A stretch of DNA of 64,000 nucleotides from Micromonospora sp. AMSO31t (GTDB lineage: Bacteria > Actinomycetota > Actinomycetes > Mycobacteriales > Micromonosporaceae). A model generated the notes under the pieces. The model ran no database searches, was not told the DNA's origin, and saw only the letters and a program-made list of their open reading frames with translations. A program made the position numbers and the translations under genes. The stretch spans positions 1 to 64,000 of the forward strand of contig NZ_WBKT01000011.1 of assembly GCF_008868175.1 (NCBI RefSeq), written 5' to 3'. Positions 41,512 to 49,928 of this stretch are shown here, one piece after another (positions within the stretch are counted from its first letter, which is position 1; every line of letters starts with the position of its first letter).

Positions 41512-42816
41512 TCATGGCTCCAGACCCAGCGACTGGGCGATCTCGGGGGCGTCCTTGCGCAGGGTCGCCGCGATCCGTTGCCAGGCGGCCCACTCGCCGG
41601 ACTGCATCGCCGCCGCTCTCAGGGCGAGCCCGGTGGTCGTCGCCGCCTGCGTGGCGGACCGGACGTCCGAGGACATGTTCAGGTCCTGTGGCAACGGCTT
41701 TGCCTTCACCCGGGCGCTCTTGCGGTAGGCGTCGTTGGCGTAGAGGCACAGCTCGTTGACCGGTGCCTCCAGCATCTGACGCAGCTGGGCTGGCAGTGAG
41801 ACCCGCATCTTCGCGACGTTGATGTTGAAGGCGGAGTCGAGGTCCGTGCTGAAGTCGAGCGAAGCCCGGGCCATTTTGGTGTGTTCGTCGATGCCGCGGA
41901 TGGCATTCCAGCCACCCCACTGCACCAGCCGGTCGGCGCGGTAGACGTAGAGCCCCTGTTGTCGGTTCCAGTTCAGTGGCCCGGACAGTCGCTCGAATTC
42001 GCTCGGGCTGGAGAACCTGTCACGGGACGGCAGGATGAAACGGCGTAGGTCAACGTGCCCGGACACGTTGCCGACGGCGACCTCGAAGCGCTGTGCGGGC
42101 AGCTCAGAACGACCGTCCTCGTCAGGGGCGAACGGGTTCCACGGTCGTACCTTCTGACCGTTGACAGTGATGACGATCGGGGCGTGTCCGCCCACCCCTT
42201 CCAGGAATCGATGGAAAACGATCCCGAGGTGTTCCGCTGTCTTCGTCGCCAGCGCTTCCAGTCGCCGGCGCGCCCAACCTCCCTCGGGGCGGTTCTCAGG
42301 AAGCACGCGGTCGAGGTTGCGCCAGAGGACGACGGTTCCCGTCCCTTCGGCCAGCCACTGGCGAGCTCTGGCAACATCCGGATCCGCGCCAGGGTCGACC
42401 ACTACCCACTGGTCCCACTCCTCGACGATGTCAAGGTCGAGGACTCGGGCTGAGGTCCGCACGACGTCGGGGTTGCTCCGGGAAATCACGGCCACCGAGC
42501 GGCACTGCGACAGGGATGCCGTCTTCAGCCCCAGCCCGTAGCGGCCGAGTTCACCAGCCTTATACGTCCGGCGTGTGCCCAGCCGGAGTCCCTCGAGCAG
42601 CGCTCCGGGAGACATGCCGCGTCCGTCGTCAGCGATGTAAACCCGCGTCTTCGACCCAGCGAACTCGATCATCACCTCCACCCGCGACGCGCCGGCGGCG
42701 ACGCTGTTGTCAACGATGTCCGCCACTGCGGTCGGGAAGTCGTAACCGATGTCGCGCAGCGAGTTCGTCAGGCGTGCAGCCGAGGGTGCGACGTCGAACC
42801 ACGTCTTGCCGGGCAT
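41512..42816 (-). CDS. GHKL (MutL/MORC-like) ATPase 2
   Basis: 434 residues from ATG 42816, with GGAGGTGG in front at good spacing. Bergerat fold: N-box TAVADIVDNSVAAGA (29-43), G1 ADDGRGM (62-68), G2 LGRYGLGLKTAS (90-101). As in the other GHKL protein, Asp replaces the usual N-box Glu. The C-terminal half shares the layout of GHKL 1 (GLYVYRADRLVQWGGWNAIR against the corresponding region of GHKL 1), so the two are paralogues. Its stop faces the methyltransferase stop with 18 bp between. It lies 42 bp downstream of vsr and is probably co-transcribed with it. Two such ATPases may form a heterodimer like MutL pairs. Confidence 0.88.
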   Translation of the reverse strand: MPGKTWFDVAPSAARLTNSLRDIGYDFPTAVADIVDNSVAAGASRVEVMIEFAGSKTRVYIADDGRGMSPGALLEGLRLGTRRTYKAGELGRYGLGLKTASLSQCRSVAVISRSNPDVVRTSARVLDLDIVEEWDQWVVVDPGADPDVARARQWLAEGTGTVVLWRNLDRVLPENRPEGGWARRRLEALATKTAEHLGIVFHRFLEGVGGHAPIVITVNGQKVRPWNPFAPDEDGRSELPAQRFEVAVGNVSGHVDLRRFILPSRDRFSSPSEFERLSGPLNWNRQQGLYVYRADRLVQWGGWNAIRGIDEHTKMARASLDFSTDLDSAFNINVAKMRVSLPAQLRQMLEAPVNELCLYANDAYRKSARVKAKPLPQDLNMSSDVRSATQAATTTGLALRAAAMQSGEWAAWQRIAATLRKDAPEIAQSLGLEP

Positions 42817-42858
42817 CCGCCCACCTCCGTCAAGTCGTCCCTGGTGACGACCAGGATG

Positions 42859-43335
42859 TCACAACCTACGTCGTGATCTTGAAACAGGAGCCGGCGGTGT
42901 CCGCAGATGCCGCCATGTCTGCTCCAACTCCTCCGCCACGGCCGCAGGGTCCTCGTGTTCCCAAAAGTGCCGAACCTGCCAGCCCAGCGCCGTCAGTGCC
43001 GCGTCCTTCTCCCGGTCCCGTTCGACGTTTCGACGCAGCTTCGCCTGCCACCACTCACGGTTGTTTTTCGGCATCACCCCGTGCTTTGGACATTGGTGCC
43101 AGAAGCACCCATCAACGAAGACGGCCAGACGTGCTCTGGTGAAGGCGATGTCAGGTCGTCCCGGCAGCGCAGGATGGTTGATCCGGAACCTCAGACCGCG
43201 GCGGTGTAGTTCTCGGCGGACGAGTAGCTCGGGCTTGGTGGAGGCCCGGCGCATCCGCCTCATCTGGTTGGAGACGGCTTCGCTCAACGGTGCTGGCTGC
43301 CGACCGCCAGGCAAACCTCCGGATCCGCTAGTCAT
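42859..43335 (-). CDS. vsr: Very short patch repair (Vsr) endonuclease
   Basis: 158 residues from ATG 43335. The Vsr signature is complete: MRRMRRASTKPELLVRRELH, LPGRPDIAFTRARLAVFVDG with catalytic Asp62, and CFWHQCPKHGVMPKNNREWW with the zinc/active-site His and Cys. Vsr nicks 5' of T in T:G mismatches made by deamination of 5-methylcytosine, so it accompanies C5-methyltransferases. That fits the methyltransferase of this island. The frame is open 70 codons further upstream, but that part is low-complexity; ATG 43335 begins a typical Vsr N-terminus. It starts the vsr-GHKL 2 unit and marks the right edge of the island. Confidence 0.93.
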   Translation of the reverse strand: MTSGSGGLPGGRQPAPLSEAVSNQMRRMRRASTKPELLVRRELHRRGLRFRINHPALPGRPDIAFTRARLAVFVDGCFWHQCPKHGVMPKNNREWWQAKLRRNVERDREKDAALTALGWQVRHFWEHEDPAAVAEELEQTWRHLRTPPAPVSRSRRRL

Positions 43336-44046
43336 CGCCACGACTCCGCACGCTGCTGTGGTGGCGCCCCTAAGCTCCTGCACGCCGTCTTCCCTATCAC
43401 TCGTGTCGGACAACCCTAGCCGTGTCAGATCCCGGACACTTGCCGCTTCCATCGATGAAACGGCTGATGGTGGAGCGGGCAAGCAAGCTTTCGGGTGGAA
43501 AGCCGTCGCGGTCACGTCCGCGCTGGTGGTGTAATCGCGCATCACTCTCCTTCGTTGGATTTAGCCGTCTCGAAGGATCGCGCGGTGGCCGCCTCCTATC
43601 TACGCAACACGCCCATCACGGGCAAGTCGTACACCACTTCCGTGGACGCAACCGTTGACCGCCTGCCAGTCCGCCGCCCCGGCGAGCGGAGCCAGCGCCC
43701 GACGACCGACCTGGTGCGAGCAGAAGGCCTCGTCCAACTGGTAAGGCAGCTCGTCGCCCTTCGGCGGCAGCGGGCACAGCAGGAGCGGGCAGTCGTCGAT
43801 GCCGGTGGCGCCCGATTGGACGTGGTGGGCTTGGCGGCGGCTCAGGGTGACCGCATGGCGCTGCGGTCGATGGTGAGGCATGGGGGCAGCACGGCCCGGC
43901 TGGCCCGGCTGAGCCGACGCGCCCGCTAGGAGTTGTCCTGTCCGCGGTCAGCGAGGTTGAGCAGCAGCATCACGTCGGCCAGCAACCGTTGGGCCCGCGG
44001 TTGCAGGACAGCCCAGCCGTGCGACGGCGGCAACCCGGAGTCCTAG
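43336..44046. other. Intergenic/degraded stretch right of the defence island
   Basis: No convincing gene in about 710 bp. A minus-strand frame at 43600-43881 (RRQAHHVQSGATGIDDCPLL) reads less random than its surroundings and may be a remnant, but it has no ribosome binding site and no recognised family. Base composition rises back to the chromosomal level here. Confidence 0.4.
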
Positions 44047-44750
44047 AGCCGGCGGACGCCGGGCTTAGGGCTGACCACCCCACCCGCCCGACGATCTCCC
44101 GCCCGTCCACCCAGCAGTGCCGCTCCGGGTGGCGGTCGGTGAGCGCCTCGACCCACAGGTCGGCGACCTCGAGGACGAGCGGGTGTGCCGCACCGCTGCC
44201 GGGCAGCGGGGGCGCGATGCCGCCGCCGGCGAAAGAGGTCCAGTAGGTGACCAGGCTGTGAGTCCGAACCGTGTCCCCGCTCGCGCAGCGTCTTGCTGGG
44301 ATCCCGGGGGAGGGCCAGCAGGGTGAGCGCTTGGAGGAGCACCAGGTGCGAGTACCAGAAGTGGGAGTGCCGCAGCGCCTTCTCCGCATCCTCGATGAGG
44401 ATGCTGCGGTGCGCCGGGTTGCCCTCCGGGTCGCGCAGGTAGCCGAGCGCACACCCCACCCAGGCCGGTCGGCGGCCGCGGCCACCACCACGTCGGCCGG
44501 AAGGGCGGCGATGGTGGCGACAACGTCGGGCACGAGGACCACCACGAGTACCCCGCCGTCACCCCGGCCCACCGGCAGCACCGCCTCCGCCGCGCGGCCG
44601 CCGACCATCGCGAGGACGGTCTCGGCGCCTTGGTCGAAGCTGGCGTACTCGAAGTCCGGGACAACCGTCTCCGGCTTGCCGAGCAGGCCGGTGTAGAGGC
44701 GCAGCGACCGGAGGAGATCCTTCTTGGATGAGTGCGGATGGGGCGTCGCA
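44047..44750 (-). pseudogene. Frameshifted VOC-domain remnant fused to a second protein fragment
   Basis: Protein-like sequence continues across at least two minus-strand frames. LYTGLLGKPETVVPDFEYAS, FDQGAETVLAMVGGRAAEAV and VVVAAAADRPGWG form most of a VOC domain. After a frameshift near 44460 the closing strand reads GYLRDPEGNPAHRSILIEDA, then helical EKALRHSHFWYSHLVLLQAL. A further shift near 44275 leads into DTVRTHSLVTYWTSF and HPLVLEVADLWVEALTDRHP. No start codon or ribosome site is left at the 5' end. It is read as a decayed gene, possibly a fusion of two genes by deletion. Confidence 0.6.
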
Positions 44751-44818
44751 CCGACACTCCGGAAAGCTGACGTTGATTGCCTGGCAGGGGGTAGGCGGCA
44801 GCCGCGTCCGTCCGATGA

Positions 44819-45382
44819 TCATTCGGCGCCGGTTGATGGGCGCTGATCTCGCTTTCTCGTCAGGACCATGAAGGTAGGCGCATCTTCCCAGGCCGGCCGG
44901 AGGCTGGCGACAGACTGCCAACCCCACGCGCGGTACGCATTCCGAGCAGCCGTGTTGGCCGGACGTACGAGGAGGGTGGCACGTTCCTCAGTCCGACTGC
45001 TCATCAACTCGTCGTGCAGAGCCCGGGCGATGCCTCGGCGCTGCCATCTGCGGCGGACCAACAGCTCACTGATCGCGAAGGTCCGCTGGCCGTCTTCATG
45101 CGTGAAGCCGACCGGGATGGGTTCCTGGATCCCGTCCCACCACCGCGTGTCCGGTGCCAGCGGAAACCCGTAGATGTAGCCGACCAGCTCCCTGTCGACC
45201 CTCGCCGCCACCAGCTCCCAGCCGGCCCTTGGCATGTGCAACGTGAGCTGCCGCTGGTACCGCTGCGCGTTGTAGAGCGGCCCGTCCTCGGAATGCGCGT
45301 CCAGGTATACGTCCATGAGCTGATCGACCAGCTCCTGAGCTCGCTCTGCGCCATAGTGCCGCAGCCGCAGGTTCTCCAACAT
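44819..45382 (-). CDS. GNAT-family N-acetyltransferase
   Basis: 187 residues. The acetyl-CoA site is clear: AISELLVRRRWQRRGIARAL (motif A with R/Q-x-x-G-x-G/A) and HDELMSS, then VRPANTAARNAYRAWGWQSV (motif B). The N-terminal half (MLENLRLRHYGAERAQELVD) is typical of the Micromonospora/Streptomyces group that adjoins XRE-TPR regulators. Its ATG overlaps the regulator's stop codon, so both are one unit. The substrate is unknown; acylation of an amine, peptide or aminoglycoside is possible. Confidence 0.88.
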   Translation of the reverse strand: MLENLRLRHYGAERAQELVDQLMDVYLDAHSEDGPLYNAQRYQRQLTLHMPRAGWELVAARVDRELVGYIYGFPLAPDTRWWDGIQEPIPVGFTHEDGQRTFAISELLVRRRWQRRGIARALHDELMSSRTEERATLLVRPANTAARNAYRAWGWQSVASLRPAWEDAPTFMVLTRKRDQRPSTGAE

Positions 45383-46827
45383 CAGACCAACGCTCTGTCG
45401 TAGGCCTCGACGAACTCGCGAACCTGCGGCACCGAGCGGCCAGCCACGGCCATATCGGACCGCACCTCGGCGAGCAACCGGGTCACGCGGCCTGATCGCA
45501 CCCGGTTCACCTTCGGCAACGCCCTCATGCCCACCCGTGCTGCCTCGCCGACATCACCCTGCCGGCTCGCCGCCAGGGCGAGCTGGACGGTGTAGTAGAC
45601 CTGGTTGCGCCGGTGAGCGGCGGAGGGGGAGCCTGTCACGGAACGGAAGCATTCGGCCGCTCGATCGGGCCGGTCAAGCACAAGGTATGACAGGCCCTGA
45701 ATGCCGGTGACCTCCTGTGCCGTCACGAACGAGATGAACGGCAGATCGTCCTCGTGGGTGCCGCCATCGAAGGCCCGGCGAGCCCTGGTCATCTCTTGCT
45801 CGAAGCCGAGCATGTCCCGGAGTGTGGCGTAGGCGTAGGCCGCCCGCAGGTGCAAGAGCGTGCTCAACCTCGGCGTGGCCCACCCGGCCGAAGCACGCAG
45901 AGCTGCTTCGGCGCAGTGAACCGCCTCGCCAGGCTGTTCCTCACGCAGCAGCAACGACATGCAGGCAAAGGCCCGCACCTCGACCCGTGAGTCGTCCGCA
46001 ATCCGTGCCCGGGTGATCGCCTCGTTCAGAAAGGGGCGTGCCTCCGTTCGGCGATCCGCGTCGATGGCGAGCCAGGCCGCCTGGATCGCCAGATCCGCCA
46101 GAGCGCTCTGCAGCGCGTCACCCACCGATCGGCTGTAGGCCGCCATCGCTGCCCAGGCCGAGAGCCGCTTGTGTACCTGCATTGCGATGTCGCAGAGCGC
46201 GTTGGCGCCTACCGCCGCGTCCGCCCGGCGGAACTCATCCACGAGCGAGCCGGCGTACCGCACCTGCTCCATCCCAACGGTCGGCGGGAGATCGGCCGGC
46301 GGCGGCAGCAGGTCATAGCAGCCGCTCGCCTGAATCCCAGTGAGAGCGGCTACGGCGTGGAACTGTCGGCGGTTCGTGGCGCCACCTTCTTCGGGAGTGA
46401 TCGTTGACAGGTCCGCGACGACGGGGAGCTTGCGGGGAAGCGCGAACCAGAGGCGGGATGCCGGGATCCCAAGCAGGCTTGCCCAGTGCGCGAGCCGGTC
46501 CAAGTGCACGAGCGGTAACCCGTTCTCCACTCGGCTCAACTGTGCCTGCGTAATCCCCAGCCACCCCGCGACCACGGTCTGGGGCAACGGGTTCCGCCCG
46601 TGGTACGGGTGGTACCGGCACGCCCGGATCGCTCGCCCGAGGTGCCGCTCTGCGAGCGCGTGGCGTACCGGCTCGTGCTCCCAGAAGCTTGCCGGCACCA
46701 CGGGCGGGCTGCTCAGCCGATCGCGCTCGGCGGCCTGGCAGGGGCCGCAGCGTCCGCTGTCGTTGTCGCGGGCCAGGCGTCCCCCGCAGCGGGGGCAGTT
46801 CGAACGTGTCACCGACAACCTCGCCAT
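45382..46827 (-). CDS. XRE-family regulator with N-terminal zinc ribbon and TPR-type C-terminus
   Basis: 481 residues. Residues 11-33 form a Cys4 ribbon (CPRCGGRLARDNDSGRCGPC). Residues 75-125 carry a helix-turn-helix (LPQTVVAGWLGITQAQLSRV, ENGLPLVHLDRLAHWASLLG). The remaining 330 residues are helical TPR-like repeats (FRRADAAVGANALCDIAMQV, AEAALRASAGWATPRLSTLL). This is the common actinobacterial design of a peptide- or metabolite-responsive regulator. Its first codon overlaps nothing, and its last codon overlaps the acetyltransferase ATG, so the regulator is translated first. The pair may be a small stress or self-immunity module. Confidence 0.85.
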   Translation of the reverse strand: MARLSVTRSNCPRCGGRLARDNDSGRCGPCQAAERDRLSSPPVVPASFWEHEPVRHALAERHLGRAIRACRYHPYHGRNPLPQTVVAGWLGITQAQLSRVENGLPLVHLDRLAHWASLLGIPASRLWFALPRKLPVVADLSTITPEEGGATNRRQFHAVAALTGIQASGCYDLLPPPADLPPTVGMEQVRYAGSLVDEFRRADAAVGANALCDIAMQVHKRLSAWAAMAAYSRSVGDALQSALADLAIQAAWLAIDADRRTEARPFLNEAITRARIADDSRVEVRAFACMSLLLREEQPGEAVHCAEAALRASAGWATPRLSTLLHLRAAYAYATLRDMLGFEQEMTRARRAFDGGTHEDDLPFISFVTAQEVTGIQGLSYLVLDRPDRAAECFRSVTGSPSAAHRRNQVYYTVQLALAASRQGDVGEAARVGMRALPKVNRVRSGRVTRLLAEVRSDMAVAGRSVPQVREFVEAYDRALV

Positions 46828-47234
46828 TCGGGGTGGCTATCTCGATGGTGCTCAGTCGAGCCCATCCATTCAAGCGGTTCTTCGGGCCTGCGGTATACGC
46901 GCGGCGCATATCGACGATTCTCGCAGCGCTGGGCCGGCTGCGGCGGACCACGCCCGGACCCATCGCTGGCCGCTCACCCACGCCGCCCGCGAAGACGTGG
47001 CGCACCGCAGACCCAGCAGCCCGTTCCAGCCTTATCAGCGTGACCAGCCGTATGCACAGCGTGCATGGGGCGCACGATCATCGCGGCATACCGGCACCCC
47101 TGAACTGACTGGACAGTGATCGCATGGCCCGGGGCGGGTGCTGGGCTCCGGCCGCGTCGTTCCCCGTGCGGCGTCGGCCGTCCTCGCCCGCCCCGGCGCC
47201 ACTCCACGCACCCCACCGCCGGAGGCGCCCACCC
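46828..47234. other. Divergent intergenic region (407 bp)
   Basis: No gene is supported. It must contain the divergent promoters for the regulator and the globin cassette. A short inverted repeat ATGCAC-AGC-GTGCAT lies at about 47052-47066. No clear promoter hexamers were found. Confidence 0.4.
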
Positions 47235-47456
47235 ATGTCCGCCGTACTCGCCGAGAGTCCCGTGCTCACCCCGGTCACCGACGAGGACCTGACGCTCGCC
47301 GTCCACACGGTCCGCGTCCACGCCCCCGAGCTCTCGCCGCAGGGCCAGGCGTGCCGCAGCGAACGCGTCCCGTACCCGTGCGGCCCGGCCCGCTGGGCCC
47401 ACGCCACCATCCACGCCGCCAGCCTCACCGAGGAGCATCTCGGGGAGCCGGCGTGA
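47235..47456 (+). CDS. Small hypothetical protein, first gene of the globin cassette
   Basis: 73 residues from ATG 47235 (MSAVLAESPVLTPVTDEDLT). It is soluble, with the polar segment QACRSERVPYPCGPARWAHA in the middle that holds two Cys. No known motif. Its last base pair overlaps the next GTG (ATGA-type junction, GTGA), so it is coupled to the globin-reductase gene. The position suggests a small accessory protein, perhaps a metal or haem chaperone, but that is inference. Confidence 0.65.
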   Translation: MSAVLAESPVLTPVTDEDLTLAVHTVRVHAPELSPQGQACRSERVPYPCGPARWAHATIHAASLTEEHLGEPA

Positions 47457-48607
47457 CGGAACAGGAGACGCCGCCCGAGGCGGTCGCCCGCTGGCTCAGC
47501 CTCGTCGCGGCGGACGCGGAACTGTCCCCGTACCTGATCGGCGTGGACCGGGACCGCCTGACGCAGCAGGTGGCAAGAGCGTTGACCACCAACACCGAGC
47601 TGCCGTACCTCGGTTGGTCGGAGGCCGAGCACCGCCGCGCGGAGAGCTACCTGCGGCGGCCCTCGTTCTGGGAGGAGGTCGAGGACCGCTGCCCGGGTCT
47701 GCTGCCCGAGCGGTACGCCCCGCTGATCGAGGCCGCCCTGCGCCGGCTCACCGGCCGCCCGGACCGCCCCGAGAAGGTGGCGCTGCTGAGCGTCCTGGGC
47801 CGCGCGTACCACCGCTTCGGCCTGCGACCAGAGCATCAGGCGGTCATCGACGACGCGCTACGGACCACCGTGCCGTGGCAAGAAGTCGAGCGGGCAGCCA
47901 CAAGAGCAGGGGACGGCCCGGCCTGGTGGCCGGTGGAGGTGCTCGACCATGATCTGGCCTGCGACGGGGTCGGGGTCATCACGGTGCGGCCGTGGCGGCG
48001 GCTGCTCTACCGGCCCGGCCAGGCGGTGCCGGTCTGCACGCCGCGCCGGCCCGGTCGGTGGCGCTGGCTGTGCCCGGCGAACGCGCCGCGTCCGGACGGC
48101 ACTGTCGAGCTGCACGTCCGCGCAGTCCGCGGCGGCGCCGTCTCCACCAGCCTGGTCCATCAGGTCCGCCCCGGCGAGCTGCTCCACCTCGGCCCGCCGG
48201 CGGACACCGGGCTGAGCCTGCACGACGGGGACCTGTTGCTGATCGCCGGCGGCACCGGGCTGGCGCCGCTGCGCGCGATCGTCGAGCAGGCCGCCGCCGC
48301 CCCGGACGGCCGGCGCGTGACGCTGATCGCGGGAAGCCGTGACGTGGCGAGCCTGTACGACGCGATCACCCTCGACAAGCTTCAGCAGGCCCACGATTGG
48401 CTGACCGTCGTGCCGGCGTTCTCCCACGATTCGCTCGCTGAGCCGGGGGAGCGGGGCGACGCGCTGACCGTCGCCCTCGACCACCTGCGCGGTGAGCAGC
48501 AGGTCTACGTCTGCGGTCCGCCGCTGATGCTGGCCGGCGCGCGGTTGCGGCTGCTCGCCGCCGGGGTGCCGGGCGAGCGGATCCACCTGTCGGAACGGAT
48601 CCCGTGA
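47453..48607 (+). CDS. Globin-FNR fusion (flavohaemoglobin-like) protein
   Basis: 384 residues from GTG 47453. Residues 1-145 are globin-like; proximal His120 is present in LGRAYHRFGLRPEHQAVIDD, the region that in flavohaemoglobins reads KH...PEHY. Residues 160-384 are a ferredoxin-NADP reductase-like unit with LYRPGQAVPVCTPR, LIAGGTGLAPLRAIVEQ and VYVCGPPLMLAGARLRL. The usual FAD motif RxYS is not evident (WRWLCPAN there), so flavin binding is uncertain. It may reduce or scavenge NO or oxygen species. It overlaps the small gene before and the DivIVA-type gene after by four bases. Confidence 0.8.
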   Translation: MTEQETPPEAVARWLSLVAADAELSPYLIGVDRDRLTQQVARALTTNTELPYLGWSEAEHRRAESYLRRPSFWEEVEDRCPGLLPERYAPLIEAALRRLTGRPDRPEKVALLSVLGRAYHRFGLRPEHQAVIDDALRTTVPWQEVERAATRAGDGPAWWPVEVLDHDLACDGVGVITVRPWRRLLYRPGQAVPVCTPRRPGRWRWLCPANAPRPDGTVELHVRAVRGGAVSTSLVHQVRPGELLHLGPPADTGLSLHDGDLLLIAGGTGLAPLRAIVEQAAAAPDGRRVTLIAGSRDVASLYDAITLDKLQQAHDWLTVVPAFSHDSLAEPGERGDALTVALDHLRGEQQVYVCGPPLMLAGARLRLLAAGVPGERIHLSERIP

Positions 48608-48864
48608 CGGTGACCGTCTACCGCAGCCGGCACGCCCTGCGCGGCCCGCTCACCCCGGATCGGATCGCCGCGGCGCCGTTGCCGTTGACCCGACGAGGGC
48701 GGCGCGGCTACCAGGTCGACGAAGTCGATGCCCTGCTGCATCGCCTTGCCTTCGAGCTGCAGCGGTGTACCCGCGAGCGGGACGACGTGCGGGCGGAGAA
48801 CCAGCGGATCAAGGGCGCGCTACGGGCATGGCAGTCGGAGCAGCGGACATACCAAGCTCCCTGA
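48604..48864 (+). CDS. DivIVA-domain small protein
   Basis: 86 residues from GTG 48604, which overlaps the globin gene stop. The N-terminal half GYQVDEVDALLHRLAFELQR is the DivIVA/Wag31 opening motif, followed by a coiled coil to ENQRIKGALRAWQ. It is much shorter than true Wag31 and resembles the DivIVA domain proteins found in actinobacterial accessory cassettes. Likely a polymerising or membrane-curvature-sensing partner of the cassette; no experimental basis. Confidence 0.8.
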   Translation: MTVTVYRSRHALRGPLTPDRIAAAPLPLTRRGRRGYQVDEVDALLHRLAFELQRCTRERDDVRAENQRIKGALRAWQSEQRTYQAP

Positions 48865-48936
48865 TCTCACGGCTGGCTTGCCGCTTGCTCGCAGGAGCCC
48901 GCCCGGCTTCCGGTCCTCCCGCACCCGCCGGCACGG

Positions 48937-48982
48937 AAAAGACGGTGTGAGCAGCCCGGTCAACCGAGCTGCTCACACCGTC
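48937..48982 (-). terminator. Intrinsic terminator of the replication-relaxation operon
   Basis: On the minus strand a perfect 15-bp stem (48968-48982 with 48941-48955, 12-base loop) starts 8 bp after the stop and is followed by TTTTCC. This is a textbook rho-independent terminator, uncommon in this GC background. Confidence 0.85.
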
Positions 48983-48989
48983 AAGGCCA

Positions 48990-49928
48990 TCAGGATGCTC
49001 GCCCGTGCGGGTCGGGCGCGGTGCGGGTGGGGAACTCCTGGTCGTGGCGGGCGTCGATGTAGGGCAGGTCGATGAGGCGGCGATGGCCGGCGGCGCCACC
49101 GACCAGGTGCCACACCTGCTCAGCGGGGCTCGCGGCGGTGGCGGCGCGTAGGTCGGCGGTGGTGGTGGCGACGACCGCTCGTGGCGTGGTGCCGGTGAGG
49201 CGGTGGTGCAGGTTCGCCTCCCGTCGCGCCGACGGTAGGTGGAACAGGACCGGCCATGCCCAGGTGCTCATCGCGTACAAGCGTTGATACTTGGCGATCT
49301 TCTCGGTGAGGATGTCGAGGCGTTCACGGCCGGTGTCGTATTCGAGGAAGAACGGCACCGACCGGTCCTGCTCGGTCCACACCCCGGCGCCGTCCGGGCG
49401 GGGCAAGCCGCTCGGACCGTGGACCATGATCTGCGGGTCCCCGCCTTCGCGGTAGAACACGCCCGGTTCGTGGAAGGCGGAGGCGGGCTGCCAGCGGTCC
49501 AGACAACTGTTGGGGTGGGTGCGGGCGTGGCAGCCGAGGTCGATGAAGACCTGATTACTGCCGAGCAGGTGGGGTAGGTCTGGGCGCGACGTAAGGGATT
49601 GCTTGCGGCGGCGGGCCTGGTCCCGGCGTGGTGGTCCCAGGCCGCGTTGGGCACGGACGTGGCTGTAGCCGAGCTGGTCCAGGACGTAGTGGTACGGGTA
49701 GGAGCCACCGTCGGGTTTGTTGGGCCGGAACCGGTCCACCGCGCGAAGGACGGTCAGGCGGCGCAGCCGGCGTTGAGCGAAATCCAGGGACGGGAACAGG
49801 GCCACGGCGATCTGGTCGGTGGTCAGCAGTCCGTGGTCGTAGAGCCAGCCAAGGAGCAGGTCGTCGCGGGCGGTGATGCTGGCCTGCAGACGCAGCAGCG
49901 GATCCGCGGCTGGCAGCGGTTTACGCAT
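48990..49928 (-). CDS. Replication-relaxation family protein (integrative-element gene)
   Basis: 312 residues from ATG 49928. The replication-relaxation pattern is clear: LQASITARDDLLLGWLYDHG and LLTTDQIAVALFPSLDFAQR then RLRRLTVLRAVDRFRP; YPYHYVLDQLGYSHVRAQRG; VPFFLEYDTGRERLDILTEK and IAKYQRLYAM. The N-terminal winged helix binds DNA. These proteins belong to plasmid and AICE-type integrative elements of actinobacteria, where they help initiate replication. The gene overlaps the small gene before it by eight bases. It looks complete, while its partner genes here are damaged. Confidence 0.85.
   Translation of the reverse strand: MRKPLPAADPLLRLQASITARDDLLLGWLYDHGLLTTDQIAVALFPSLDFAQRRLRRLTVLRAVDRFRPNKPDGGSYPYHYVLDQLGYSHVRAQRGLGPPRRDQARRRKQSLTSRPDLPHLLGSNQVFIDLGCHARTHPNSCLDRWQPASAFHEPGVFYREGGDPQIMVHGPSGLPRPDGAGVWTEQDRSVPFFLEYDTGRERLDILTEKIAKYQRLYAMSTWAWPVLFHLPSARREANLHHRLTGTTPRAVVATTTADLRAATAASPAEQVWHLVGGAAGHRRLIDLPYIDARHDQEFPTRTAPDPHGRAS

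Noticed and set aside
22015-43335. Assignment to BREX, DISARM, Zorya or classical type I/III systems
   Set aside because: No PglX/PglZ, DrmA/DrmB, ZorAB, HsdS or Mod/Res pair is present; GHKL, Z1 and DUF4420 point to the MutL-type group.
43600-43881. Minus-strand frame with RRQAHHVQSGATGIDDCPLL
   Set aside because: Somewhat protein-like, but without ribosome site or known family; kept only as a possible remnant.
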